DNA from: Prorocentrum cordatum
Taxonomy: Eukaryota; Sar; Dinophyceae; Prorocentrales; Prorocentraceae
Length of the DNA stretch: 64,000 nt
Direction: 5' to 3'
Assembly: GCA_963575745.1 (NCBI GenBank)
Contig: CAUYUJ010000757.1
Location: 38,437-102,436, forward strand
The position numbers and the translations under genes were made by a program. Below, piece after piece: positions 1 to 11,118 of this stretch. Under the pieces are notes generated by a model. It did no database searches. It was not told the origin of the DNA and saw only the letters and a list, made by a program, of their open reading frames with translations. Numbering within the stretch: the first letter of the stretch is position 1; each line of letters begins with the position of its first letter.

Positions 1-137
1 TCGTCGTTGTCGTCGTCGTCGTCCTCGTCGTCGTCGTCGTCGGCATCGGCGTCAGCGTCGGCGTCGGCGTCGGAGTCGCCGTCGTCGTCGCCGTCGCCAT
101 CGCTGTCGCCGTCGCCGTCGTTGTCGCCGTCGCCATT

Positions 138-188
<51 letters not shown>

Positions 189-540
189 ATCATCGCCGTC
201 GCCGTCGCCCTCGCCGCCTTCGCCGTTGCCGTTGTCGTCGCCGCCGCCGTCGCAGTCGCCGTCGCTTTCGTCGTCGTCGTCGCCGTCGTCGTTTGTCGTC
301 TGTTGAGAGTCGTGTGTCGCTGACGTCGTGCCGATCGCTCGTCGCCCGTCGCCTCCGTGGTCGCCACCGTGGTCGCCACCGTGGTCGCCGCCTCCGTCTT
401 CGCCGCCGTCAGTGTCGGCGTCGGCGCCGCCGGCGTCTCCGTCGTCAATCGTCGTCGTTGTCGTCGTTGTAGTCGTCGTCGTCGTCGTCATCGTCGTCGG
501 CGTGGTCGTCGTCGTCGTCGCCGTCGTCGTCTCCGCCCGC
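1..540. repeat. GTC / GTCGCC trinucleotide array
   Basis: Almost pure GTC with many GTCGCC hexamers. It translates as poly-Ser, poly-Ser-Pro or poly-Val depending on frame. No coding signal independent of the repeat is visible. Confidence 0.95.
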
Positions 541-810
541 CGCCAGAGGACACGGCCCATTTCCTCCTGCTGAGGGCACGCTCCACCTCCTCCTCGCTCC
601 TCCTCCCTCTCCTGCTCCTCCTTCTCCTCCTCTTCATCCCATCATATTCCAGCATAGGCGTGCCCGTGGCTCCCCTATCATAATCCAGCATGGGCGTGCC
701 CGTGTCGCTTGCCCGGCAGGCTGCCCTGGTAAACGCCACCGGCGACTCGGGCAGCGTCGAGCTAGCGGTGCCGCTCGGGCGCCCCGGCGAGGCCCTCGCG
801 GGCGGTAGGT
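541..810. other. spacer within the GTC array, with 36-bp tandem duplication
   Basis: Non-array DNA: a CTCC-rich stretch, then two diverged copies of a segment containing CCAGCATRGGCGTGCCCGTG, 36 bp apart near 642 and 678. No gene is recognised. Confidence 0.6.
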
Positions 811-1058
811 AGGGGCGCTCGCCGTCGCTGCCGCCGCCGCCGCCGTCGCCGTCGTCGCCGTCGCCGTCGCCATCACCGCCGCCGTCGCCGTCGCAATCGT
901 CGTCGCCGTCGCCGTCGCCGTCGTCGTCGTCTTCGTCGTCGTCTTCGGCGTCGGGGTCGGCGTCGGCGTCTGTGTCGGCGTCGCCGTCGTCGTCGTGGTC
1001 GTCGTCGTCGTCGTCGCCATCGTCTTCGTCATCATCGTCGCCGTCGTCGTCGTCATGG

Positions 1059-1092
<34 letters not shown>

Positions 1093-1208
1093 CGTCATCG
1101 TCGCAGTCGCCGTCGCCGTCGCCGTCGCGCTCGCCGTCGCCGTCGCCATCGCCGTCGCCGTCGCTGTCGCCGCTGCCAACGCCGCCGCCGCTGGCGTCGC
1201 CGTCGTTT

Positions 1209-1254
<46 letters not shown>

Positions 1255-1433
1255 ATCCGTCTCCGCCGCCGCCGTCGCCGTCGCCAGTGCCGTCGCCGTC
1301 GCTATCGCAGTCGTCGTCCCCGTCCCTGTCGTCGTCGCCGTCGTCGTGGCCCTTGCCGCCGTCGCCGTTGCCGTCGTCGTCGCCGTCGTCGTGGCCGTTG
1401 CCGTGGTCGTCGCTGTCGTCGTCGTCGTCGTAG
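811..1433. repeat. GTC / GTCGCC trinucleotide array, second block
   Basis: Continuation of the array at 1-540, with the longest pure GTC run near 1205-1255. All frames give single- or two-residue polymers, so it is not annotated as coding. Confidence 0.95.
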
Positions 1434-1437
1434 TCGG

Positions 1438-1459
1438 AGCCATTTTGGCACTAGTCAAG
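1438..1459 (+). other. possible relic of the dinoflagellate spliced leader
   Basis: AGCCATTTTGGC at 1438-1449 matches the core of the conserved 22-nt dinoflagellate spliced leader. TCAAG, the leader's 3' end, follows after five extra bases. Leader relics at retroposed cDNA ends are known in dinoflagellates. The five-base insertion, and the lack of a recognisable gene downstream, make chance or decay possible. Confidence 0.3.
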
Positions 1460-2034
1460 AGTCAGGAGTCAAGAGCGACAGTAATCTGCGATTCGCACAA
1501 CAATATGTGAAGCGAATCCGCTCTTTGAGCGTTTTTGTGCTATCCTTGCTTCAGGGGGTTTCATTGATTTGGATTTCCTGATGGCATCGTCAGATGACGA
1601 CGGTATGGACGCAGCGACATAACCAGCTCCCAAACAACGCAGGGCTACGACATCAAGACCCTCGGCGGAGATCGCAGCTGAAAATAACCTGGGGGATGAG
1701 TCTACTCGCCTCCTGGCAGCGATCGGGCATCGGAGGTGAGGGCGTGAGATCGAAGTGGAACGGAGAGCCCGCCTACCGGGAAATCGGTTTCGGTTTCGTG
1801 TTCGTGCGTGCCGTGCGTGCGGGCGAGGCGAAGTTGCGTGGGCGGGCGAGAAGAAAGTCTCCTCCGGCTGAGGCGCGGCCGGACCAAATGTTTCCTTTCT
1901 GAGGGCCGGTGCCGCGCGGTGTCCCGCCGGTGTCCCGCCTCCGGCTGAGGCGCGGCCGGACCAAATGATTCCTCTCCGGGGGCCAGTGCCGCGCGGTGTC
2001 CCGCCGGTGTCCCGCCGGTGTCCCGTCGGTGTCC
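1460..2034. other. non-coding spacer with 77-bp tandem duplication
   Basis: No gene is recognised. A 77-bp unit beginning CCTCCGGCTGAGGCGCGG occurs at 1861 and 1938, ending each time in repeats of CGGTGTCCCG. The same GGTGTCCC motif then punctuates the GAT array that follows. Confidence 0.6.
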
Positions 2035-2035
2035 C

Positions 2036-2126
<91 letters not shown>

Positions 2127-2405
2127 CTGATGATGATGATGATGATGCTGATGGTGATGATGTGATGGTGGTGAATGGTGATGGTGATGATGATGATGAT
2201 GTCGATGATGCTGATGATGATGATGATGCTGATGGTGATGGTGATGATGATGATGGTGTTCCGATGATGATGTTGACGATGTTGATGATGATGGTGATGG
2301 TGGTGATGATCATGGTGTCCCGATGATGATATTGATGATAAAGGTGTCGCGACGATGATGATGCTGATGATCATGATGGTGTTGATGATGATATGATGAT
2401 GATAA

Positions 2406-2448
<43 letters not shown>

Positions 2449-2476
2449 ATGAAGATGGTGATTATGATGGTGTCCC

Positions 2477-2535
<59 letters not shown>

Positions 2536-3041
2536 GGTTGATGATGATGCTGTTGATGGTGATGGTGATGATGATGGTGTCCCTATGATAATGATGACGA
2601 TGATGGTGTCCCGATGATGATGATGTTGCTGATGAGGATGGTGATGAGGTGATGATGATGGTTTTGATGATGGTGGCCCGATGATGGTCATAATGCTGAT
2701 GTTCATGATGATGATGGTGTCCCGATGATGATGGTGATTTTGATGATGGTGGCCCGATGGTGATGGTGTCCCGATGATGATGATGATGCTGTTGATGATA
2801 ATGTTGCTGATGATGATGGTGTCCCGATGATGATGGTGTTGATGATGCTGTTCATGATGAGGGAGATGATATGATGACGATGAGGATGGTGGTCTTCCGA
2901 TGATGATGATGGGATCCCGATGATGATGATGATGTTGATGATGATGCTGGTGGTGACGATGGTGGTGTTCCGATGAGGATGATGGTGATGATAATGTTGA
3001 TGATAATTGTGGTGAGGTGCTGATAATGGTGATGGTGTCCC

Positions 3042-3098
<57 letters not shown>

Positions 3099-3130
3099 AA
3101 TGATGATGATGATAATGATGATGTTGGTGA
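2035..3130. repeat. GAT array punctuated by GGTGTCCC
   Basis: GAT/ATG trinucleotide array, nearly pure over 2037-2127 and 3040-3098. It is interrupted about a dozen times by GGTGTCCCGATGATG. It translates as poly-Asp or poly-Met (plus) or poly-His, poly-Ser or poly-Ile (minus). Not coding. Confidence 0.95.
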
Positions 3131-3149
3131 CGTTGGTGACGATGATGTT

Positions 3150-3425
3150 GTTGATGATGATGATGACGTTGATTGTGAGATCGATTGTGATATCGATTGT
3201 GAGATCTACAGTGCGACCGAATGTGAGATCGATTGTGAGGTCGATAGTGAGATCGATCGTGAGACCGATTGTGAGATCGATTGTCAGATCGAATGTGCGA
3301 TCGATCGAATGAAATAGATCGAGTGATATCGATTGTGAGATCGATCGAGTGAGATCGATCGAGCGAGACCGATAGTGAGATCGATCGTGAGATCGATCGT
3401 GAGACCGATCGAGTGAGACGTTGGT
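3150..3425. repeat. degenerate 12-bp minisatellite GTGAGATCGATT
   Basis: Repeated GATCGATTGTGA-like units with ATCGATCG palindromes; ends at a C-run at 3427-3437. Translation gives a four-residue repeat, as expected for a 12-bp unit. Confidence 0.85.
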
Positions 3426-3659
3426 TCCCCCCCCCCCGAACCTCCTTATCACCCGAAGGGTGGTCGTATAGGTCATAACAAGCAGCATATCAAGGAACAG
3501 AACAAGCAGCAGGGGATCCGGGCGGTGAATTAGAAGGTCCACGGGGATCAATATAAGACGGAGGAACTGGACTAGCGCATAGACACGTTCGAAGCACGTT
3601 TGAGGGCGGCGGAGGCGGGGGAGGTGAGCAGAGGAGGGAGTGGAGGGACGGGCACGATG

Positions 3660-4580
3660 AATACCACGACGGCGGCTTTCAATACGGCGGCGACAGCTAT
3701 GACCTTCGTACCCCCAAAGAGGCGTCGTGCCATCTGCATCGGGGGATCTCCTACAACGCGAGATTCGTGCTTAAGGACTTCGCCACAAAGCACTTGAACG
3801 ACATGATCATAGCAATTGAACAGGTTTTCGCGGTTGGGTACCACATCCAGCCTACGTGGTGGGTTCGTCAGCCACGAGTCTCATCCAAAAGCGGATGGAC
3901 TACGACCGGGGCCAGTCGTCATCATCATCATCATCATCATCGTCGTGTTGATCTGCAGATTGCCAGTTGTCGCGTGGGTATCCTCTCTTGTCTGGGCCCG
4001 TTGAAGGCGCTGATCGAGTGGGAGCCGCACCCCCTGAGCGAGAAGGACTCCTCAATGAGGCTGTCATCCTGTTGCTCGAGCAGCAGGCGGACTACAGCAG
4101 CAGGGCCAAGGTCGTGTTCAAGGACTCCGACGGCATGTGGGAGTTTTTGAAGGCGACGAACAGCAACGAGCTTTCGTCGAGCTTGGCTGGCCCTCCCAGA
4201 CGGAGAATGCGAAGAAGCAGGGGGATGATCTCTTCTGGCATGGCATCGACAAGTTCGATTGGGAAATCGAGATGTCAGTGCGCCAGCAGATAGTGACATA
4301 CATCTTCGTCGCGTTTGTGGTCGAGGATCGCAAGGTCCCGCAGGGCGAGACGGAGAAGGCCGTGGATGCGTTCGACGGCATGGGCGCCGGAGTTTTCAGC
4401 CTGAACAAGATTTCGCAAGGCTTCTCAGCTGGCCTTGTAAAAGCGTTGGAAGAGGATCGGGCAGCTCACCATGTGACAAACATGCCGGGGGGCCTCATCA
4501 AGCTCACGGCCGCAGGCGTCACGCTGGAATTCACCACCAAGCTGCGCGAGATCAGTAACCCACTTCCGATCAGGACATGA
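3660..4580 (+). pseudogene. frame-broken coding-like relic, unknown product
   Basis: Unlike its surroundings, this stretch has protein-like composition, but only as pieces in different frames. Piece 1 (about 3671-3832) reads GGFQYGGDSYDLRTPK and runs to IAIEQ, ending at CAG|GTTTTC, a possible donor site. Piece 2 (about 4003-4053) contains GPLKALIEWEPHPLSEKD. Piece 3 (about 4050-4170) contains AVILLLEQQADYSSRAKVV. Piece 4 (about 4170-4580) contains ENAKKQGDDLFWHGIDKFDW and ends at a TGA. The joins at about 4052 and 4170 need frameshifts, since no plausible intron fits. I do not recognise the family. It could be a decayed host gene or a retroelement fragment; the frames could also be chance in GC-rich DNA, but the varied composition argues against that. 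Confidence 0.4.
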
Positions 4581-5002
4581 TCGTGGAGGAGACGAGCCAT
4601 CAGGCACCGGAGGTTCCAATGGACATCGCACTTCACAGCAGTATCTTGGAACGTGCGGGGGTCTGGGCCAGAGGCCATAGGGGATGCACGTCTTGGGCTC
4701 GAGGAGGACGCGGGGTGGGACGTATTATTGTTTCAGGCAATCACACAGGCCAGGAGGTGCGTGGACAGCGTGTCGGAACAACGAGTGTTCGTTTGCCCCC
4801 CACTCATGTAGGGTCGGCGGCCTGAGATTGTGGTGCGCCACAAGACGTCAGACGTGTTACTCGGCGAGCTGGTCATGCATGGCGTCGAATTGGCAGTTCT
4901 GGCCCTCCGCCCCCGCGTCGTCGTCCTCTTACTCGCCCCCCTCGCCCGCGTCGCCCTCGTCGTCGTCGTCGCTGTCCGCCTGGCCCTCCCGGCCCTCCCT
5001 CC
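4581..5002. other. non-coding spacer
   Basis: No gene, RNA or clear repeat is recognised. Mixed-composition DNA that becomes pyrimidine-rich towards the TCC array. Confidence 0.5.
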
Positions 5003-5142
5003 TCCTCCCTCCTCCTCCTCCTCCTCCTCCTCCTCCTCCCTCCTCCTCCTCCTCCTCCTCCTCCTCCTCCTTCTGCTCCTCCTCCTCCTCCTCCTCCTCC
5101 TCCTCCTCCTCCTCCTCCTCCTCCTCCTCCTCCTCCCCCTGA
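5003..5142. repeat. TCC (GGA) trinucleotide array
   Basis: Nearly pure TCC repeats with a few CCC interruptions. Confidence 0.95.
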
Positions 5143-5283
5143 TGCAGCCCGATCCGACGCGCATTCGAGCTGGCTCCGCGAGCCGATGCCGGCTGGTCCT
5201 GGACTGGACGGAGGCCACGGCGGAGGCGGCTTGCGACCGTCCAGAGGAGGCGAAGCCCGCCGGCGCTCCATGCCCTGAGATTT

Positions 5284-5437
5284 AAGTCGGGCCTGTCCCT
5301 CCACAGGAGGCATATTCAAAAATTGTCGAACATATGATAGGGACGATTTTTGATTACCTTTGATTTTTGTTTGAACATTGTTTGGGGTATTTTTTATTTT
5401 TCGTTCAAAATCCGCCTGTAGGGGGACATGCCCGACC
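5284..5437 (+). mobile_element. TIR-A element, copy 1
   Basis: Left end AAGTCGGGCCTGTCCCTC and right end CCTGTAGGGGGACATGCCCG are near-perfect inverted repeats about 25 bp long. The interior is AT-rich and non-coding, ending in TTTTTATTTTTCGTTC. The 8-bp flanks do not match here. Confidence 0.85.
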
Positions 5438-6080
5438 CAACGTGCCCAGGAGGAACGGTAGGAGGAGGGACGTGGTAGCACATAGCAGGAGTGATAGGAG
5501 GAGGGACGGGGGGCGGGACTGGATGAGGGATATAACAGGACATCGGAGGAGAGACAGGAGGGAGGAGACGACGATGGCCAGGAGGATGGATAGGAGGAGG
5601 GATATGAGGATGGACAGGAGGAGTGATACCATGAGGGGCACAGAGAGGGATATGAGGATGGATCGGCGGGGGCATAGGAGGAGGTACAGGCGGATGATAT
5701 AGAAAGAGCGGGATAGGAGGGGTTCGACGAAGGATAGGAGGGATAGGATCAGGGAGAGGATGAGGGGTACCAGGAGGGGTACGAAGAGGGACCGGGGGAG
5801 GGATATAAGGAGAGATATGAGGGAAGGGGTAGGAGTACGGAGGGACATGAGAGGATGAGAGGAGGGATATGAGAAAGTGTGCCATTAGAGATAGAAGGAG
5901 GGACACGAGGACGGATCGCAGCATGGATAGGAGGAGGGACAGGGGGATGGGTCAGGAAGCCGGATAGGACGAGGGATAGTATAGGAGGATGGATAGGGGG
6001 CGGGACAGGAGGGCGGAGCGGAGGATGGATAGGGGCACGGATCGGAGGAGGGGTCGGAGGGGGGAGAGAACGAGTCAGGG
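5438..6080. repeat. degenerate purine-rich minisatellite (GGAGGAGGGATA-like)
   Basis: Irregular repeats of GGAGGAGGGAY and GATAGGAGG, 11-18 bp apart. All six frames are open for long stretches only because of the purine bias. Confidence 0.8.
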
Positions 6081-6480
6081 AGGACACTGCCCTGGGGCAG
6101 TGGTCCAGGCGGCGGCGGCGACCGAGCCGTGGAGGCGGCGACGGGCAGAGCGTTCACATCTTCTTGTGCATAGTTCATGCAGTCTTATGCCGTTTTTTAG
6201 TATCGTGTTGTCTCGTCTTATGCCGCCTTGTGTTGTCTTCCACCGTGTCGTGTAGTCTCACACCGCTTGATCTGGTCTTGTGTCTCGTTTTCCATTGTCG
6301 TGTCTCGTTTTGAGTCGTCGTCTCTTGCAGCATGACAGTCGGGTCTAGTCTTGCATTGCCTTATCGCCACATGTCGTCTTGTACGGTCTTGTCGTACTAT
6401 ACAGTCTAAGCCGTCTTATATCGTATTATCTCGTCATGTCGATGTTGTTTCATCGTCGCGCGATTGGTCTACATGGTCTT
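6081..6480. repeat. degenerate TCGTCTTGTG-type minisatellite
   Basis: From about 6165 the sequence repeats loosely as GTCTTRTGCCGTCTTGT and similar 10-17-bp words. No gene. Confidence 0.55.
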
Positions 6481-6975
6481 AAACCATCTGATGCCGTCTG
6501 GGCGAAATGGGCGGATCACCTGCGACCACACTGCAAGCAACACTGATTTCCCCAGGGATTTTCAATGGTTTTTGGGTCTCTTGAGGGGTCCTGAGGGGGC
6601 TCCGAGAGCACTTGGAACCGTCCTGTGGCCCTCGTCGGGCCTCTTGGAGGCGTGCCGGAAGCTTAATGGAACCATCGCCGGCCATCTCGAGCCGCTTTTT
6701 GGAGGCCACCTCGGAGCACTAGAGGCCCTCTTGAAGCCATCTTGAAGCCATCTTGGGCGCCCTGACCGATCGCGACCCCCCCAAAAACCTCAGGGAGGGT
6801 GGGGGGGAGGTAACGCTCCCAGAAGGGAAACGGTTTTCGGAAGAGGAAGGAGGAATATCAGTAAACCGCCTTAGCCCAGAGGGCTGGTGGGATACCAGAC
6901 TCTCGGAGATCAGGGGAAACCAGAATTTGCGCATACCGCTACTACTCGGACTTCTCCCAGGGTTCGGGTGTTGCC
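6481..6975. other. spacer with diffuse CTTGG/CCTCTTGG words
   Basis: No gene. 6575-6750 contains scattered CTCTTGGAGG and CATCTTGAAGC words like those of the CTTGG repeat at 49180-49470. Confidence 0.45.
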
Positions 6976-7126
6976 AAAAGTGCCCCTGACCCAAGGTGCC
7001 CCCCCCCCAGATTTCCAAGGAGGCCCCCACGGCCTCCAGAGCACCCCTCACGAGACCCCAGAGGGCCCCGGGCGCTCCAAAATGGAGCGAAATGCGGGGG
7101 GCACATTGGGCCAGGGGCACCTTTAG
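6976..7126 (+). mobile_element. TIR-F element, copy 1
   Basis: About 150 bp with inverted ends: AAGTGCCCCTGACCCAAGG on the left, GGGCCAGGGGCACCTTT on the right. The interior CCACGGCCTCCAGAGCACCC is shared with the copy at 51478 and a partial copy at 14184. Non-coding. Confidence 0.7.
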
Positions 7127-7384
7127 CAGCCCCCGAAGAGTGCGTTCTGACTTGAATTTCGAGGGGAATTCTGAGCCGTGGCGACGAGGGCTCTCCAGGA
7201 CGAGTGGCGCGATCTTGCACGCCACGCCAGGACGTCTGACGCGCCGAGGGGGGCCCAGGGAGGCCCAGCGTGGGGGAACGGCCGGACAGGCCAGCCTCGC
7301 GCAGTGCGTGGCCGGGCGGTGTGATTCGATGCGGGCGCCTCAGCCGCAACCCTGGGCGGCTCCAGCCACTGCCATTGCAAGCGC

Positions 7385-7469
7385 TGCAAGTCGCCGCCGT
7401 CGTCGCCGTCGCCGCCATCGCCGCCGCCTCCGCCGCCGCCATCGCCGCCGCCGCCGCCGCCACCGCCGC

Positions 7470-7522
<53 letters not shown>

Positions 7523-7620
7523 GCGGCGGGGTCGTCGTCGTCTTCTGCGCTGGCGTCGGCGTCGGCGGCGTCGGCGTCGGCGTCGGCTTCGTCGTCGTCG
7601 TCGTCGTCGTCGATGACGCC
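7385..7620. repeat. GCC/GTC (CGG) trinucleotide array
   Basis: Mixed GCCGCC, GTCGTC and GGCGGC runs. Long frames here are poly-Ala, poly-Val or poly-Arg. Confidence 0.9.
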
Positions 7621-7971
7621 GTCTTTGGAGGAGCAGCGGCAAAGGGAGGAGGAGGAGCAGGACGAGGAGGAGGAGGAGGTCGAGGGAGGGGAGGAGCGAG
7701 GGAGGGAGGGAGGGAGAGAGGGCAGGACGAGGGGGGAAGAGACAACGGGTGGACGAGGGGGAGGAGGAAGATGAAGCAGAGGGAGCGAGGAGTATGGCGG
7801 GGAGAGGAGGAGGCCCCCTCTCCTCGCTCTTGCGCCCCTCCCTTCCCCCCTGCCCCTCCCGCTTCCCCGCCCGACCTTCCACTTCCCTGCCTCCCAATCT
7901 AAACAAATAACCAAGAAACAAACAACAGGAGCAAAACAATGCACCAAAACTTCCCTGCCTCCCAAGCTTTT
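7621..7971. repeat. purine-rich GGA/GGGA tract then pyrimidine-rich tract
   Basis: GGAGG/GAGGGAGG on the plus strand to about 7815, then CCTCCC-type sequence to about 7900. A short exact copy of CTTCCCTGCCTCCCAA flanks the end (7880 and 7950). Confidence 0.6.
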
Positions 7972-8154
7972 CCGGGTCGGGTGAAAGGGCAGGCTGGGGG
8001 AGGGAAGGGCACGAGACCGGCTGCGCGCAGCTGGCTTCGGCCCCGCCGCCGGGCGCTTTTCCCGACGCAGTGGCGCCGGGAGGCGCCGGGAGGCGCCGGA
8101 GGAAGCAGCTGCATGCAGCTGATCCGCCGAGCCCCCTTTGCTATCCATTATTTT
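7972..8154 (+). mobile_element. TIR-B element, diverged copy A
   Basis: Resembles the intact TIR-B copies at 14687 and 27343: CGGGTCGGGTGAAAGGG at the left, CTGCGCGCAGCTGGCTTCGG inside, then GGAGGCGCCGGGAGGCGCC, and CCCCCTTTGCTATCC near the right. The right terminal repeat is lost. Confidence 0.6.
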
Positions 8155-8544
8155 CCTCTTCCTGACGTCCGCCTCGAGCATCCCAATGCTTAAATCTCCC
8201 CACCCCCTCCCACTCTTTGATCTTTGCCTTCCTCCGACACCGGCTGAAGCATGCTGCTGCGCTGACGGTACGTGTGCCGAGGAGGATGAACACGAAGAGA
8301 GAGGGACAATGAAGAGGATTCCACCATGGGCCTGCTCGATCTGAGGCGAAATCGCCCCTCACCGTGGGCACTCTGATTAGGATCGAGCGGGACACGCACT
8401 TCAGGTCCGCAGTCTGAGCTTGGTCCTCCAACTGCTCCCTCCCAGTCTCTCAATCCCTGATCCGCCCAATGTTCCTTTTCCCGCACCCGCTCCGAGCCTC
8501 GCAATCCTTGATCCCCCCGAGCGGCGCTCCAGGGGGGGAAAGCA
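8155..8544. other. non-coding spacer
   Basis: No gene or known repeat is recognised. Confidence 0.45.
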
Positions 8545-8697
8545 GATGGGGGCGGGCCTTCTCAGAAGGCTCCGAAGGCCCCTGGACTCCTGGGAAGCTT
8601 CCCGAAGCCACAGGTGGCCCCTCAGAAGGCCGGAGACCTGCTCAGAAGCCCCGCCGCCTTCTGAGGAGGCCTTCTCCCCGTTCTCGCTTCTCCCCTC
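8545..8697 (+). mobile_element. IR-G element, copy 1
   Basis: Rich in CTTCTCAGAAGGC and its inverse arranged symmetrically, with TTCTGAGGAGGCCTTCTC near the right end. Related blocks lie at 13318, 13975, 20018 and 47452. Confidence 0.5.
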
Positions 8698-8911
8698 GGC
8701 GTGCCACCGCCTTTGGCTCTTCAGGTATAGGTCGGGCCTCCCGCCGTGGCCGCTGGGAGCGATCCGGGCCCCCCCCCCGAAGGCTCTCAGCGAGGCGCAC
8801 CTGCTGGAAAGCATCCCGGGGCACAGGCGACAACGACAGGAGACGTAGAGTTTCACCTCTCGGCGCGCCGCCGACACTCCTTTGGTCCTGCTCCCGGAGG
8901 AAGCAGGGACG

Positions 8912-9029
8912 ACCACCACCACCACCACCACCACCACCACCACCACCACCACCACCACCACCACCACCACCACCACCACCACCACCACCACCACCACCAC
9001 CACCACCACCACCACCACCACCACCACCA
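8912..9029. repeat. pure CAC trinucleotide array
   Basis: About 118 bp of uninterrupted CAC, reading as poly-His, poly-Thr or poly-Pro on the plus strand. Confidence 0.97.
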
Positions 9030-9218
9030 GGCGGCCACCTCCAGCGAGGGGGTTCCGCGATGCCTCCCCGAGCTGGGGAGGGGGGATGTCTCGAGCGAGG
9101 AGGGGGGCCGCGACCACACCACTGGAAGGACCTTCCCTGGCGCCCGGCGCCGGCGGTGGTGGTGCCGACTCTCGCCTTCCTCCTGCCTGGGCCTGGAGGG
9201 TTTCTCCGAAGGGCTTAG

Positions 9219-9365
9219 GTGACCCGTCCTCCTCCTCCTCCTCTTCCTCCTCTTCCTCCTCCCCCTCTTCCTCCTCCCCCTCCTCCTCCTCCTCCTCCTC
9301 CTCCTCCCCCTCCTCCTGCTCCTCCCCCTCCTCGCCCTCCTCCCCCTCCCCCCTCCCCCTCCCCG
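9219..9365. repeat. TCC (GGA) array
   Basis: TCC repeats with CCC and TTCC interruptions. The minus strand reads as poly-Glu/Gly. Confidence 0.9.
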
Positions 9366-9615
9366 GGCCGCCTGCGGCCCCGGGGGAAGCCGTCCAGCCC
9401 CCGGCCCGCCCGCACCCACAGCCTCCCCGCTCCGTGCTCGCAGCCCGCCCCACCGCGCCTGGGGCATCTCGGAGGTTCGCTGCTGTCGCTGCCCCTCCGC
9501 CGCGTGTCCTCTGTGGCAGCTCGCGCTCGTGCGTCTCTCGCGAGCCCTCGCTCGGCCCCCCCCCGCTCGCAGCCCCGCGCCGAGCGTGCGGGAGTCCGCG
9601 CTTGACTCTATGGTG

Positions 9616-9780
9616 AAGTCGGGCACGTCCCTCTACAGGAGCAGTGTCAAAAAGTAGTAAAACATAGTCTGGGGGCTGATTATGTTTGACCATTGCGTGG
9701 TTGCTTTCCTATTTTTCGTTTCTCGCCCCAAATCCTTATTCTCCGTCCGAATTCCGCCCGCATGGGAACCTGCCCGACCT
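9616..9780 (+). mobile_element. TIR-A element, copy 2 (diverged)
   Basis: Left end AAGTCGGGCACGTCCCTC; right end ends CCTGCCCGACCT. Allowing two terminal bases, the flanks CTCTATGG (left) and CTCGATTG (right) match at 6 of 8 positions. Interior keeps CTATTTTTCGTTTC. Confidence 0.7.
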
Positions 9781-10505
9781 GACTCGATTGACCGACGTCC
9801 AAGTACGCTCCCTCGGCTCTCCCGAAGCCGGAACACTGCGGGAAGCGACGGAGAAGGTCGGGCGACGCCCCGCCAACCCCAGTCCTCACCCAACTCTTGG
9901 TCCTTCGGGGGTGGACAGAACCCCCAACAGTGACAGGTCGATCAGTGAATTGTCCGTTTTCGGTTCTCGAGAGGGCGCCGTGGCCGTTATTTTCCAGGCT
10001 TGCGCCCGCCAGGTTTGGGCCTCAGGTCGTTTTCACTCAACCACGTTTTACTAAAGGGGGGGCCGTCCATCCCCGAGTCCTCCGAAAACCAGCCTGATCC
10101 GGTATAGCCCCGCTCGATCCCGCTGAATCTGGCTAGCTCCATCTTGATCTGGCTGAAGCTTCGGCTTAACCTGGGCTGATCCAGCTCAGTGGCCGCCCAG
10201 TCGGGCTCAGTAGCCCTGGGTCGCTCCCACGAATACCTCCCAGGAGTTGCCTCCTAGCTCCTTGGTCCTTCTCCTCCTCAGAGGAGGAAGAGGTACCCAT
10301 ACCGCTACCCTTCCCTCGTCGCCACGGCTGAATTCGCATCGAAATCTTGGTCAGAGCGCGCCCCAGGAGAGGTCCGTGGAGTGGTGGCATGGGTGCATTT
10401 TGGCTTCCCCACCTCCTGCTTCCGCCCCGAGGCTCTCCCAGCCCTCGGCCATCCAGCTCTTTCCCCGTGTGGCATCGACATATTCGAGCGCGGTCAGGAC
10501 GCAGC
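9781..10505. other. non-coding spacer
   Basis: No gene is recognised. 10090-10190 is a loose CTGATC/TCCAGC-rich stretch. Confidence 0.4.
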
Positions 10506-10509
10506 CGGT

Positions 10510-10568
10510 CTTGCACAGGGGAGGGGGAGGAGGAGGAGGAGGAGGAGGAGGAGGAGGAGGAGGAGGAG
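10510..10568. repeat. GGA array running into a gap
   Basis: GGA repeats that stop at the first N, so true length is unknown. Confidence 0.95.
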
Positions 10569-10668
10569 NNNNNNNNNNNNNNNNNNNNNNNNNNNNNNNN
10601 NNNNNNNNNNNNNNNNNNNNNNNNNNNNNNNNNNNNNNNNNNNNNNNNNNNNNNNNNNNNNNNNNNNN
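10569..10668. other. assembly gap (100 N)
   Basis: Exactly 100 N, the usual placeholder for an unknown-size scaffold gap. Translations across it are meaningless. Confidence 0.99.
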
Positions 10669-10784
10669 CCTTGCCGAGGGCCGCCCCGGCGCTGCGTCTG
10701 GAGGGCCTGCTGGCGGGCCTGGGCCTGGTGCACTGCCTGAAGGCGAGGTCGTCGCCGCGTGTGGCCGCCGCAGCCGTGGCTCTC

Positions 10785-10970
10785 CTCCGCCTTCGCCTCC
10801 GCCTCCGCCTCCGCCTCCTCCTCCTCCTCCTCCTCCTCCTCTTCCTTTTGATCCTCCTCCCCGTTCTCCTCAGAGCTCAGAGCTGTAGGCTAGAGTGTCG
10901 ATCCGACGCAGTCCCCGTCCTCCGCCTCCTCCTCCGCCTCCTCCTCCTCCTTCTCCCACTCCTCCCCCTC
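10785..10970. repeat. interrupted TCC/CGCCTC array
   Basis: CCGCCTCCGCCT then TCC runs at 10815-10850 and 10918-10970, split by about 60 bp of mixed DNA. Confidence 0.8.
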
Positions 10971-11118
10971 CGCTCCGACGATCGGTCGGAGCTGCTTCGA
11001 CAGTCGCTTTCTCTTAGCATGCGCACGCCCTCCTCGGGTTCGGCCTCCAGCGGTGACGCTTCTGGGCCCCTAGGCGAACAGCAAAAACGACCTGTGTCGG
11101 AAAACCGACTTTAGTGTT

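Noticed and set aside
8912-9029. Long poly-His/Thr/Pro frames
   Set aside because: Translation of a pure CAC array; no flanking protein-like sequence.
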